Shown: piece after piece, positions 8,905 to 17,217 of the stretch
How the letters are laid out: each line of letters opens with the position of its first letter
Numbering within the stretch: position 1 is the first letter of the stretch
NCBI GenBank assembly: GCA_965367215.1
Contig: CBDUIJ010000001.1
Span: 8,000 to 71,999 of the forward strand
From: Granulosicoccus sp965367215
GTDB lineage: Bacteria; Pseudomonadota; Gammaproteobacteria; Granulosicoccales; Granulosicoccaceae
DNA: 64,000 nt
Reading direction: 5' to 3'
The notes under the pieces: generated by a model
What the model saw: the letters and a program-made list of their open reading frames with translations, nothing else
What the model was told of the DNA's origin: nothing
Database searches by the model: none
Position numbers and translations under genes: made by a program

Positions 8905-10436
8905 CACTTGAAATACACCGGTTTGACTTCGCCTCTGTCCAGCTTGCCTTTCCACAATGCAGGCCCGGTTATATGTACGGACTCGCCGGTGGTGTCGACA
9001 GCAACCGTTACCGGCATGTCTTCAACGACAAACTCATGAATGGCTTCCATGCCCAGCTCTTCGAAAGCCACGACTCTGGACTTGCGAATGGCCTTGGACA
9101 CCAGATAGGCAGCACCACCGACAGCCATCAGATAGACAGCCTTGTGCTTGCGAATGGCATTGATGCCGGCTTCGCCGCGTTCGGCCTTGCCGATCATGCC
9201 GAGCAGACCACACTGATCGAGCATCATCTCGGTGAATTTGTCCATGCGGGTCGAGGTAGTGGGGCCGGCGGGTCCGACGACCTCATCACGCACTGGGTCG
9301 ACCGGTCCGACGTAGTAGATGAAGCGCCCGTTGAAATCCACACCCTCGGGCAGTCCTTCGCCACTTTCCAGCAGGCTCTGGATACGCTTGTGCGCGGCAT
9401 CGCGACCCGTCAGCATGGCGCCGCTGAGCAGCAGGGTCTCACCGGGTTTCCAGGTGGCGACCTCTGCGGGGGTGACGGTATCCAGGTTCACGCGTCTGGC
9501 ACCGGCTCCGGCATCATAGGTAATCGCCGGCCAGTCATTCAGTGAAGGCGGCGTCTGCAGGGCAGGGCCACTGCCGTCGAGCACGAAGTGTGCGTGTCGA
9601 GTGGCGGCACAGTTGGGAATCATGGCAACCGGCTTGGAGGCCGCATGAGTCGGAAAATCGAGAATCTTGACATCGACGACGGTGGTCAGACCACCCAGAC
9701 CCTGGGCGCCGATACCCAGTGCATTGACGGCTTCGAAGATCTCCAGTCGCAGCTCCTCGATTCGGTTCTTCGGTCCGCGATCCTTCAGCGCCTGGATATC
9801 GACGGGGGCCATCAAGGATTGCTTGGCCAGCACGGCAGCCTTTTCCGAGGTGCCGCCGATACCAATGCCAAGCATGCCTGGCGGGCACCAGCCAGCGCCC
9901 ATGGTCGGTACGGTCTTGACGACCCAGTCCACGATGCTGTCGCTGGGGTTGAGCATGACCAGTTTGGATTTGTTTTCCGAGCCACCGCCCTTGGCAGCAA
10001 TCTCGAATTCCACGGTGTCACCTTCCACGATTTCGGTATGGATGACTGCCGGTGTATTGTCGCCGGTGTTCTTGCGGGCGCCGGCCGGGTCGGCCAGGAT
10101 GGATGCGCGCAGTTTGTTGTCCGGATGGTTGTAGGCACGCCGGACACCTTCATTGATCATGTCCGTGAGGCTCATCTTCGCATCCCACTGCACGTTCATG
10201 CCGACCTTGATGAAAACGGTCACGATGCCGGTATCCTGGCACAGGGGTCGCTTGCCTTCGGCGCACATGCGGGAGTTGACCAGGATTTGCGCCATGGCAT
10301 CCTTGGCCGCCTTGGATTCTTCACGTAGCCATGCTTCGTGCACGGCATCGATGTAATCCTTGGGGTGGTAGTAAGACATGAACTGCAAAGCGTCGCAGAC
10401 ACTGTCTATCAGGTCATCCTGGCGAATCACGCTCAT
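8904..10436 (-). CDS. fumA: Class I fumarate hydratase (iron-sulfur)
   Basis: The product is about 510 residues, the single-chain length of class I fumarases with fused alpha and beta domains. The iron-sulfur Cys ligands appear as LCQDTG near residue 66, NCAATRHAHF in the middle and DQCGLLGMIGKAE in the second half. TGDNTPAVIH, EIAAKGGGSENKS, TMGAGWCPPG and GPTTSTRMDKF are family blocks. It hydrates fumarate to L-malate in the TCA cycle using an oxygen-sensitive [4Fe-4S] cluster. The ATG at 10436 (MSVIRQDDL) was preferred over an upstream in-frame start because the extra 15 residues are not family-like. It is divergent from the trp operon across 280 bases, and a TATAAT at 10494-10499 on the minus strand could be its -10 box. 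The lipoprotein gene overlaps its stop codon. Confidence 0.93.
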   Translation of the reverse strand: MSVIRQDDLIDSVCDALQFMSYYHPKDYIDAVHEAWLREESKAAKDAMAQILVNSRMCAEGKRPLCQDTGIVTVFIKVGMNVQWDAKMSLTDMINEGVRRAYNHPDNKLRASILADPAGARKNTGDNTPAVIHTEIVEGDTVEFEIAAKGGGSENKSKLVMLNPSDSIVDWVVKTVPTMGAGWCPPGMLGIGIGGTSEKAAVLAKQSLMAPVDIQALKDRGPKNRIEELRLEIFEAVNALGIGAQGLGGLTTVVDVKILDFPTHAASKPVAMIPNCAATRHAHFVLDGSGPALQTPPSLNDWPAITYDAGAGARRVNLDTVTPAEVATWKPGETLLLSGAMLTGRDAAHKRIQSLLESGEGLPEGVDFNGRFIYYVGPVDPVRDEVVGPAGPTTSTRMDKFTEMMLDQCGLLGMIGKAERGEAGINAIRKHKAVYLMAVGGAAYLVSKAIRKSRVVAFEELGMEAIHEFVVEDMPVTVAVDTTGESVHITGPALWKGKLDRGEVKPVYFK

Positions 10437-10521
10437 CGAAGGGACTCTTGGCTGGGGTGGAAGATAGGCGGCAATAGCCACTCATATATACTGATTATAG
10501 AGCCTGAATGCACAGAGGGGC

Positions 10522-10551
10522 TTGACGGGTGGCAATCAGTGAGGGCAATAT
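10522..10551 (+). promoter_or_regulatory. Candidate promoter of the trp operon
   Basis: TTGACG at 10522-10527 is a good -35 box. An AT-rich CAATAT at 10546-10551 follows after 18 bases as a weak -10. Transcription would begin just ahead of the trpL leader ORF at 10561, so the leader peptide would have a very short untranslated stretch. The -10 match is poor, so the call is tentative. Confidence 0.4.
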
Positions 10552-10560
10552 CCGCTTGTG

Positions 10561-10620
10561 ATGAATGAATTCTCCCATAACAAGAGCTGCAGTACCCAGA
10601 GTTGGCGCTGGCGAAGCTGA
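10561..10620 (+). CDS. trpL: trp operon leader peptide
   Basis: A 19-codon ORF, MNEFSHNKSCSTQSWRWRS, sits 95 bases ahead of trpE and is too short for ordinary gene calling. It contains two Trp codons separated by one Arg codon near its end, the hallmark of a ribosome-stalling leader peptide in tryptophan attenuation. When charged tRNA-Trp is scarce, a ribosome should pause at these codons and change the folding of the downstream RNA. The Shine-Dalgarno is weak (GAGGG about 15 bases upstream). The identification rests on position, size and the WRW motif. Confidence 0.75.
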   Translation: MNEFSHNKSCSTQSWRWRS

Positions 10621-10649
10621 TCGACCGCATTTGCCTGAATGCCTGTATT

Positions 10650-10672
10650 GGCACCGGAAAACCGGAACTGCC
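10650..10672 (+). promoter_or_regulatory. Candidate attenuator hairpin between trpL and trpE
   Basis: GGCA-CCGG, an AAAA loop, CCGG, a three-base bulge and TGCC form a stable hairpin 30 bases after the leader stop. No T-run follows, so it is not a textbook intrinsic terminator. The first Trp codon region (AGTTGG, 10600-10605) is complementary to CCAACT at 10683-10688 and could form a competing structure. The mechanism may therefore be non-canonical. Confidence 0.4.
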
Positions 10673-10715
10673 GATAGCCACACCAACTGATAGCCTTGTT
10701 TGAGAACCGACAGTC

Positions 10716-12236
10716 ATGAATCCCGCCGATTTTGAGCGTTACCGCGCCGAAGGTTTTACCCGTATCCCCCTGAGCTGTGAGCTCATCGCGGACCTGGACA
10801 ACCCTCTCTCTACCTTCATGAAGCTGGCCGACCAGCCCTATACCTTCCTGTTCGAGTCGGTGCAGGGGGGCGAGAAGTGGGGGCGTTACTCGATCATCGG
10901 GCTCCCGGCCAAGACGATCGTGCGCGTCCGGGGCAAGCAGATCACCATCGAGAATGAAGGGGTCGAATCGGCGCCGCAGGAAGTGGCGGAGCCGCTGGAC
11001 TGGATAGAAGAGTACCAGTCACAATTTCGAGTACCCGATATCGCCGGATTACCGCGTATCACGGGCGGTCTCGTCGGCTATTTCGGCTACGACACCGTAC
11101 GTTACATCGAGCCCCGTCTGGGTGAGAACCCGCATCCGGATCCCATCGGCAATCCCGATATCCTGCTCATGGTGACCGATGAGCTGGTGGTGTTCGACAA
11201 CCTCAGCGGCAAGCTGACCATCATCGTACTGGTCGATCCGGAGCGTGACGATGCCAGGCTTGCAGGCATCAGGCGAGTGGCCGAGCTGCATGACCAGATC
11301 CGCCAGCCTCTGCCAGTTCAGAAAAGCAGCCACACCATTTCCAGAGTGGCGGAAGCAGACTTCGAAAGTGGTTTCACCGAGTCAGGCTACAAGGCGGCCG
11401 TGGCAAAGATCATCGACTACATCACTCAAGGCGAGTGCATGCAGGTGGTCCTGTCGCAGCGTCTGTCCGTTCCATTCGCAGCGCCACCTCTGGACCTGTA
11501 TCGTTCCTTGCGCACGCTGAACCCGTCGCCGTACATGTTCTATCTGGATCTGGGTGACCATCATGTGGTGGGTGCCTCCCCGGAAATCCTGGTGAGGCTG
11601 GAAGATTCCGAAGTGACGGTGCGACCGCTGGCAGGAACACGGCCACGTGGAGCCGACGAGGCTCAGGATCAGGCCAATGAGGAATCCCTGCTGGCCGATC
11701 CCAAGGAGCTGGCCGAGCATCTGATGCTGATCGATCTGGGACGAAACGATATCGGGCGTATCGCCACGACGGGTACGGTGGAAGTGACCGACAAGTTCAG
11801 CATCGAACGCTACTCCCATGTCATGCATATCGTGTCCAATGTCATTGGCAAGCTGAAGGACGACATGAGCCCCATGGATGTTCTGAAAGCCACTTTTCCG
11901 GCGGGAACGCTCTCAGGGGCCCCGAAGGTGCGGGCCATGGAAATCATCCAGGAGCTCGAACCTGTCAAGCGAGGCGTCTATTCCGGTGCGGTCGGCTATC
12001 TGTCCTGGAACGGCAATATGGATACGGCCATCGCCATTCGCACCGCGGTCATCAAGGATGGCACCCTGAATGTGCAGGCCGGTGCCGGAATCGTGTACGA
12101 CTCGGATCCCGAGAGCGAATGGCAGGAAACGCATTCCAAGGCGCGTGCCATTTTCAGAGCGGTCACCATGGCAGAGGCAGGGCTGGACTCACGTCCCGAT
12201 CTGTTTGATGAACTGCCAGCCGGGGGTGATGAATGA
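10716..12236 (+). CDS. trpE: Anthranilate synthase component I
   Basis: The 506-residue product makes anthranilate from chorismate with ammonia delivered by TrpG. The N-terminal Trp-feedback region reads YTFLFESVQGGEKWGRYSIIG, where LFES takes the place of the usual LLES motif. The chorismate-binding C-terminal half contains CMQVVLSQR, SPSPYMFYL-like NPSPYMFYL, RPLAGTRPRG, LIDLGRNDIGR, HIVSNVIG, FPAGTLSGAPKVRAMEII and the closing AGAGIVYDSDPESEW. It heads the trpEGDC operon behind a leader peptide, so both attenuation and feedback inhibition are expected. The trpG start codon overlaps its stop (ATGA). Confidence 0.97.
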   Translation: MNPADFERYRAEGFTRIPLSCELIADLDNPLSTFMKLADQPYTFLFESVQGGEKWGRYSIIGLPAKTIVRVRGKQITIENEGVESAPQEVAEPLDWIEEYQSQFRVPDIAGLPRITGGLVGYFGYDTVRYIEPRLGENPHPDPIGNPDILLMVTDELVVFDNLSGKLTIIVLVDPERDDARLAGIRRVAELHDQIRQPLPVQKSSHTISRVAEADFESGFTESGYKAAVAKIIDYITQGECMQVVLSQRLSVPFAAPPLDLYRSLRTLNPSPYMFYLDLGDHHVVGASPEILVRLEDSEVTVRPLAGTRPRGADEAQDQANEESLLADPKELAEHLMLIDLGRNDIGRIATTGTVEVTDKFSIERYSHVMHIVSNVIGKLKDDMSPMDVLKATFPAGTLSGAPKVRAMEIIQELEPVKRGVYSGAVGYLSWNGNMDTAIAIRTAVIKDGTLNVQAGAGIVYDSDPESEWQETHSKARAIFRAVTMAEAGLDSRPDLFDELPAGGDE

Positions 12237-12832
12237 GCATGCTGGCGGTAATCGACAACTACGACTCCTTCACCTGGAATCTGGTGCAGTACTCGGCCGA
12301 GCTCGGCTGTGAGGTTCGCGTATTTCGCAATGATGTCATCAGCTGCGATGAACTGGCCGAGATGCAGCCGACGGCCATCATGATCTCACCCGGCCCGGGT
12401 CGACCGGAGAGTGCGGGAATATCCCTGCCGGTACTGGATCGCTTTGCGGGGGAGATACCCATACTGGGGGTCTGTCTCGGACATCAGAGTATCGGTCAGC
12501 ATTTTGGTGGCTCGATCGTGCTGGCGAAGCAGATCATGCATGGCAAGCTGTCACCGGTTTATCACAACAATACCGGTGTGTTCGAAGGCCTGCCGAATCC
12601 GGTTACGGTCACTCGCTATCACTCTCTGGTCATCGATGCCGACACCTTGCCGAAAGAGCTGGAAGTGACGGCCTGGACACAGAATGCCGATGGCTCCCGT
12701 GAGGAAATCATGGGGGTACGTCATCGGGACTATCTTCTCGAGGGTGTGCAGTTTCACCCGGAGTCGATCAGTAGCGAACATGGCCACGATATGCTGGGCA
12801 GTTTCTTCAAACGAGCAGGTCTCCTGCCCTGA
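12233..12832 (+). CDS. trpG: Anthranilate synthase component II (glutamine amidotransferase)
   Basis: This 199-residue class I glutamine amidotransferase supplies ammonia to TrpE. The N-terminal IDNYDSFTWNLVQY, the oxyanion strand SPGPGRPESAG, the nucleophile in GVCLGHQSIG (Cys near residue 80) and the His-Glu pair in GVQFHPESI complete the catalytic triad. The ATGA overlap with trpE indicates coupled translation and equal stoichiometry. It could also serve PabB, as in organisms sharing one amidotransferase, but no pabB is in view. Confidence 0.96.
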   Translation: MSMLAVIDNYDSFTWNLVQYSAELGCEVRVFRNDVISCDELAEMQPTAIMISPGPGRPESAGISLPVLDRFAGEIPILGVCLGHQSIGQHFGGSIVLAKQIMHGKLSPVYHNNTGVFEGLPNPVTVTRYHSLVIDADTLPKELEVTAWTQNADGSREEIMGVRHRDYLLEGVQFHPESISSEHGHDMLGSFFKRAGLLP

Positions 12833-12849
12833 ACACAGGTTGAGCGAAC

Positions 12850-13875
12850 ATGAATATCCAGCAGGCACTCGAGCTGTTGATTGAACGAAAGGATCTGCAG
12901 GCGGCCGATATGGAATCGGTCATGCGGCAAGTCATGACCGGTGAGGCCACGCCTGCGCAGATCGGCGGTTTCCTGATAGCCCTGCGCATGAAGGGTGAAA
13001 CAGTGGATGAGGTTGCGGCAGCAGCCAAGGTCATGCGTACACTGGCGTCCGGGGTTTCGCTGGAACATGCCGACGCCATCGATATCGTCGGTACCGGCGG
13101 GGACTCCACCAGCACCTTCAATGTCTCCACCTGTAGCGCCATCGTGGCGGCCGCCGCAGGTGCCAGAGTTGCTAAACACGGCAGTCGCTCGGTGTCCAGC
13201 AAGTCCGGCGCGGCAGACCTGCTGGAAGAGGCGGGGGTCAATATCGACCTGACGCCCGAGCAGGTGGCGCACTGCGTCGACGAGCTGCAGTTGGGGTTCA
13301 TGTTTGCACCACGTCATCACAGTGCCATGAAGCACGCTATCGGGCCGCGACGAGAGATGGGGGTCCGTACCATCTTCAACCTGTTGGGTCCTCTGACCAA
13401 TCCCGCCGGTGCGCGGAGTCAGTTGCTGGGCGTCTACAGCAAACACTGGGTCAGGCCGGTAGCCGAGGTACTCGAGAAGCTGGGCAGTGATCATGTCATC
13501 GTGGTCCACGGGCACGATGGCATGGATGAGATCAGCATCAGCGGGCCCACTCAGGTGGCTGAACTGAAGGATGGCAAGGTGAGCGAATACGTGATCGAGC
13601 CGTCGCAGTTCGGTATCGAGGTCTCACCGCTGGACAGCATCCGAGTCAAGGGTGCCGCCGAGAGTCTGAAGATGATCAAGAGTGTGCTGGCCAACGAGGC
13701 CGGTCCCGCTCGCGATATTGTCGTTCTCAATGCGGGAGCCGCGCTGTGTGTTGCCGGTATTGCCGAGTCGATTGGAGATGGCGTTGCTCTGGCAGACGAG
13801 GTCATCGTCAACGGTGCAGCTGCCCGCAAGCTCGCTCAGCTGATCTCCGTTTCCCAGTCATTTGATCCAGCCTGA
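12850..13875 (+). CDS. trpD: Anthranilate phosphoribosyltransferase
   Basis: The 341-residue enzyme joins anthranilate to PRPP. The PRPP loop VGTGGDSTSTFNVST is near residue 80, followed by the anthranilate-binding KHGSRSVSSKSGAADLLE, the FAPRHHSAMKH block and FNLLGPLTNPAGA. The product is cytosolic and forms homodimers in known cases. It follows trpG by 17 bases and precedes trpC by 21, as expected for a single operon. Confidence 0.97.
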   Translation: MNIQQALELLIERKDLQAADMESVMRQVMTGEATPAQIGGFLIALRMKGETVDEVAAAAKVMRTLASGVSLEHADAIDIVGTGGDSTSTFNVSTCSAIVAAAAGARVAKHGSRSVSSKSGAADLLEEAGVNIDLTPEQVAHCVDELQLGFMFAPRHHSAMKHAIGPRREMGVRTIFNLLGPLTNPAGARSQLLGVYSKHWVRPVAEVLEKLGSDHVIVVHGHDGMDEISISGPTQVAELKDGKVSEYVIEPSQFGIEVSPLDSIRVKGAAESLKMIKSVLANEAGPARDIVVLNAGAALCVAGIAESIGDGVALADEVIVNGAAARKLAQLISVSQSFDPA

Positions 13876-13896
13876 TCTGCAGGAGCGATAGCGAAG

Positions 13897-14706
13897 ATGA
13901 ACACCAAACTGGATGTGCCGGATATTCTCAAGCGGATCATTGCCCGGAAGCATGAGGAAATCGCTGACAGGCAGCGCAGTACTCCGATGCACGCCCTCAT
14001 CACGCAGGCCGAGCAGGTCGGGGATTGTCGTGGGTTCGTGCAGGCGCTGAACAGCAAGGTCGAACAGGGGCAGGCTGCCGTGATTGCCGAGGTCAAGAAG
14101 GCCTCGCCCAGCAAGGGCGTTCTGAGAGATCCGTTCGATCCGGCCAGTATTGCTGCCAGCTACGAAGCGGGCGGGGCGGCTTGCCTGTCAGTCCTGACCG
14201 ATGCCGATTTCTTTCAAGGCAGTGAAACGGCATTGCGAGAGGCCAGAGCAGCTTGTAGCTTGCCTGTCATCCGCAAGGATTTCATCGTCGATGCCTACCA
14301 GGTCGCCGAGGCAAGGGCCATCGGAGCCGACTGTATTCTGTTGATTGCAGCGGCGCTGGATGATCGATCATTGTCAGATCTGTATCGTCAGGCCGTCGAT
14401 CTTGGCATGGATGTACTGGTCGAAGTCCATGATGCCGTCGAGTTGCAACGTAGTCTGAAGCTCTCGCCGATGCTGTTGGGTATCAACAATCGAGACCTGC
14501 GAAGCTTTGATGTATCGCTGGAGACGACGGAATCGCTGTTGGCGGAAATTCCTGCGCAAACGCATGTCGTCACCGAGAGCGGAATCATGAATACCGGTGA
14601 TGTGCAACGTATGCGCAAAGCGGGCGTGCACACCTTTCTGGTGGGCGAGGCCTTCATGCGTGCGCCGGACCCGGGTCTGGCACTTCAACAGATGTTTGCC
14701 GGCTAG
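13897..14706 (+). CDS. trpC: Indole-3-glycerol phosphate synthase
   Basis: The 269-residue TIM barrel closes the indole ring of CdRP. The family core is present: VIAEVKKASPSKGVL (catalytic Glu and Lys) near residue 65, SVLTDADFFQGS, VIRKDFIVDAYQV, GINNRDLRSFDV and VTESGIMNTGDV. It is monofunctional; no TrpF domain is fused. AGGAG lies about a dozen bases ahead of the ATG. It is the last gene of the operon; trpF, trpB and trpA are not in the window, the usual split arrangement of pseudomonad-like trp genes. Confidence 0.97.
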   Translation: MNTKLDVPDILKRIIARKHEEIADRQRSTPMHALITQAEQVGDCRGFVQALNSKVEQGQAAVIAEVKKASPSKGVLRDPFDPASIAASYEAGGAACLSVLTDADFFQGSETALREARAACSLPVIRKDFIVDAYQVAEARAIGADCILLIAAALDDRSLSDLYRQAVDLGMDVLVEVHDAVELQRSLKLSPMLLGINNRDLRSFDVSLETTESLLAEIPAQTHVVTESGIMNTGDVQRMRKAGVHTFLVGEAFMRAPDPGLALQQMFAG

Positions 14707-14784
14707 CGTGCGCTGCAGATTGCAGGGCTGTCACTGGGCAGGAGGTTGCTGGAAAGCTCTGAGCCGGGCCGTGCAGGGTGCCTG

Positions 14785-14817
14785 AAAGCCGGAACTCCAA
14801 TTCAGGGTTCCGGCTTT
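14785..14817 (+). terminator. Terminator of trpEGDC
   Basis: AAAGCCGGAAC and its exact complement GTTCCGGCTTT flank an 11-base loop, 79 bases after the trpC stop. The right arm ends in TTT before CCG, so the T-tract is short, but stem strength and position fit an intrinsic terminator. Confidence 0.7.
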
Positions 14818-14942
14818 CCGGTCGACAGGACTACTCTGGTAGTCGTCGTCTGCAAGCTGCGCAATGGACTAATGCCCTGATGTCGAGTCGTGGAGAACAG
14901 AGAGACATTGTCTGATGTTTGACCAGTCGAATGCCTCTTCAC

Positions 14943-15581
14943 TCAACGTGTCCCGTAGATGACCATGGTTTTGCCACGTGCGTGGATAAGACCTCGATCT
15001 TCCAGTTCCTTCAATACCCTGCCGACCATCTCGCGTGAGCAACCGACGATGCGGGCAATTTCCTGGCGAGTGATGCGAATCTGCATGCCGTCAGGGTGGG
15101 TGATGGCATCCGGCATTCTGGCCAGGTCCAGCAATGTAGAGGCGACACGTCCGGTGACGTCCAGAAATGCCAGATCTCGTACCTTGATGCTGGTCTTTCG
15201 CAGGCGTGCTGCCATCTGTGTCGTCAGGGCATAGATCAGATCAGGTTGATCTGCAGCCAGACGTCGAAACTGGTCGTAATTCATTTCAGCCAGTTCGCAC
15301 TTGACTCTGGCTACGACCAGGGCGCTGCGTCCGGCAGCTTCATCGAACAGTCCCATCTCGCCGAAAAAGTCGCCAGCGCTGAGATAGGCCAGTACAATCT
15401 CTCGACCGTCGTCGTCTTCGATGACAACGCTGACAGAACCATCAACAATGTAGTACAACGTCTCGGGGACGTCGCCGTGATGGATGATGGTGGTTTTTGC
15501 CGGGTACTGTCGTCGGTGGCTACTTCTAAGGAACATGTCCAACCATTCGACAGGCGGCGGTGCAATACGTGGCGCCAGCAT
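14943..15581 (-). CDS. crp: CRP/Vfr-type cAMP-dependent regulator
   Basis: A 212-residue protein with the CRP plan. The N-terminal cyclic-nucleotide domain contains TTIIHHGDVPETLYYIVDGSV, SAGDFFGEMGLF and a ligand-loop Arg-Ser pair (GRSALVVAR). The long dimer helix includes MAARLRKTS, and the C-terminal winged helix contains TRQEIARIVGCSREMVGRVLKELEDRGL. The last block and AFLDVTGRVASTLLDLA are close to Vfr of Pseudomonas. The ATG at 15581 was chosen over a longer in-frame start because CGGAGAA sits nine bases upstream and length then matches CRP/Vfr. It is divergent from a yhfA-type gene, an arrangement also found beside crp in enterobacteria. It should act as a global regulator. Confidence 0.93.
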   Translation of the reverse strand: MLAPRIAPPPVEWLDMFLRSSHRRQYPAKTTIIHHGDVPETLYYIVDGSVSVVIEDDDGREIVLAYLSAGDFFGEMGLFDEAAGRSALVVARVKCELAEMNYDQFRRLAADQPDLIYALTTQMAARLRKTSIKVRDLAFLDVTGRVASTLLDLARMPDAITHPDGMQIRITRQEIARIVGCSREMVGRVLKELEDRGLIHARGKTMVIYGTR

Positions 15582-15631
15582 TTTGTGATTCTCCGTACTC
15601 AAGGTTTGCGCAAGAACCTGATGGGTCTGTA

Positions 15632-15659
15632 TTGACCCTCCAGGCTGTTTTTGTCTAAC
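15632..15659 (+). promoter_or_regulatory. Candidate promoter of the OsmC-family gene
   Basis: TTGACC (-35, 15632-15637), a 16-base spacer and TCTAAC (-10, 15654-15659) form a reasonable sigma-70 promoter, placing transcription start near 15667, about 80 bases before the proposed TTG start. It lies in the crp-osmC divergent gap, so CRP autoregulation could reach it. Confidence 0.45.
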
Positions 15660-15748
15660 GTCAAACATTGATCGGCGGTATTTTTAAATTCTTCAATGAA
15701 ATCGACACCACCGCGCGTGGCCGATTCAGGACACGAGGACGAGTAACG

Positions 15749-16165
15749 TTGCACGCACGAGTAAAATGGCTTGATCATATGAGCTTTGTTGGTGAGTCCG
15801 GTAGTGGCCACTCAGTGGTCATGGATGGCTCTCCTGAACACGGCGGCCGTAATCTGGGCGTTCGTCCCATGGAAATGCTCCTTATCGGTCTGGGTGGTTG
15901 CACTGCTTTCGATGTTGTGCTGATGTTGCAAAAGTCTCGCCAGAACGTCATTGACGTGGAAGTGGCTCTTGATGCGGAGCGGGCAGAGGACATTCCGCAG
16001 GTGTTTACCGACATAAAGGCCCATTTCAAGGTCTGGGGGAAGGATTTGAGCGCCAAGCATGTAGAGCGCGCAGTGACTCTCTCTGCAGAGAAGTACTGCT
16101 CGGCGACCAAGATGCTCGAGAAGAGCGCGACCATTACCTATACGTGGGAAATCATCGAAAGCTGA
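15749..16165 (+). CDS. OsmC family protein (YhfA-like)
   Basis: Starting at TTG 15749 gives 138 residues beginning (M)HARVKWLDHMSFVGESGSGH, which aligns by eye with the N-terminus of YhfA. GAGGA precedes this TTG by nine to ten bases; the longer open frame from 15668 adds a tail unlike the family. The OsmC fold is marked by RPMEMLLIGLGGCTAFDVV (the conserved Cys near residue 60) and AEKYCSATKMLEKSATIT (second Cys). In OsmC and Ohr these two Cys reduce organic hydroperoxides; the YhfA branch has no settled substrate. The position opposite crp is conserved synteny. Confidence 0.85.
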   Translation: MHARVKWLDHMSFVGESGSGHSVVMDGSPEHGGRNLGVRPMEMLLIGLGGCTAFDVVLMLQKSRQNVIDVEVALDAERAEDIPQVFTDIKAHFKVWGKDLSAKHVERAVTLSAEKYCSATKMLEKSATITYTWEIIES

Positions 16166-16708
16166 GGGCTCGCAAGCTGCTTTGGCCGGTAGGTCGTGTA
16201 CTGCCGCCTGCCGGTAGTCGAGTTGGTTTCCTGTGCGCCGGATGTTCAGTGGATGAGCAGGCCTGACTGGCAGTGCTGCGTCTCGCACAACCGGATGGCT
16301 ACGTGTTAGCTGGCAGGTATTGTAGTGTTACAACCGCGACTCTCCGCAGCCTTGTCGGCCCGGATGAGCTCGCAGATCGGCAGGTTTCGTGTCAAGAAGG
16401 GACTGTAGTACTGGCGTTGTTCTGCCGCTGATATCCGAAGTCCGGATAAGAATTCAGTGTTTTTTGTACAAATTACGGGTGCAGGATCGGTGCAATGTCA
16501 GGGGTGGGGAAGCAAAACCTGGCCTGTCGATTGCAGCCGGAACTTCACGCAAGTGACGTTTTCTCCTCCATCAACTCCCCGGGATGGTTTACAGTGTGGC
16601 CCTGGCTGGCCGCACTGGCTCTTTGCGTGTCAATGCCTGATTCATGAAAATGTGGGCCAGTACTCTGTTACAGGGTTCGCATCAGCACAGGAAATGTTCT
16701 CCTGATGG
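16166..16708. other. Intergenic region upstream of rplM
   Basis: About 540 bases without a convincing gene. An 82-codon frame at 16457-16705 has no family resemblance or proper start context. No tRNA cloverleaf or long hairpin was seen. The rplM promoter lies at its right edge. Confidence 0.5.
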
Positions 16709-16737
16709 TTGAGATTCATGCAAACCTCCTTTACAAT
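16709..16737 (+). promoter_or_regulatory. Promoter of rplM-rpsI
   Basis: TTGAGA (16709-16714), a 17-base spacer and TACAAT (16732-16737) form a strong sigma-70 promoter 41 bases before the rplM start. The -10 box is followed by TGTGGGCTTA. Almost the same stretch follows the -10 box of fusA (TGTGGGTTTA at 45952), suggesting a shared initiation or growth-rate element of translation genes. Confidence 0.75.
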
Positions 16738-16777
16738 TGTGGGCTTAGTTTCGACAGTGCCCTACCGAGATATATAC

Positions 16778-17215
16778 GTGAACAAGACTACCGTCAGCGC
16801 AAAACCTGCAGAGGTTAAACGTGATTGGTTCGTTATCGATGCTGAAGGCAAGACGCTCGGTAACGTAGCAACAGAATGTGCCCGCCGTCTGCGTGGCAAG
16901 CACAAGGCCATCTACACCCCCCATGTGGACACGGGTGATTATATGGTTGTCATCAACGCTTCCAAAGTGGAAGTGACTGGCAACAAGGCCAAGAACAAGT
17001 TGTACCGTCACCACACTGGTTACATCGGCAACCTGAAGACTACAAACTTCGAGAAGTTGCAGCAAACTCATCCAGAGCGAATCATCGAACTGGCCGTAAA
17101 GGGAATGCTTCCAAAGAATCCTCTGGGACGTGCCATGTACGGCAAGTTGCGTGTGTTCGCGGACGACAAGCACACACACCAGGCTCAACAGCCCCAGCTC
17201 CTGGAACTGAAATAA
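16778..17215 (+). CDS. rplM: 50S ribosomal protein L13
   Basis: The 145-residue product carries the L13 signatures VKRDWFVIDAEGKTLG, ARRLRGKHKAIYTPHVDTGDY, VTGNKAKNKLYRHHTGYIG and VKGMLPKNPLGRAMYGKLRVF. The GTG at 16778 matches the family N-terminus and lies properly behind the promoter; the longer open frame would start inside the -35 box. Operon with rpsI, separated by two bases. L13 is an early assembly protein of the large subunit. Confidence 0.97.
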   Translation: MNKTTVSAKPAEVKRDWFVIDAEGKTLGNVATECARRLRGKHKAIYTPHVDTGDYMVVINASKVEVTGNKAKNKLYRHHTGYIGNLKTTNFEKLQQTHPERIIELAVKGMLPKNPLGRAMYGKLRVFADDKHTHQAQQPQLLELK

Positions 17216-17217
17216 GT

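Noticed and set aside
16457..16705. 82-codon frame upstream of rplM
   Set aside because: No family features, no ribosome binding site, and it ends at the rplM promoter.
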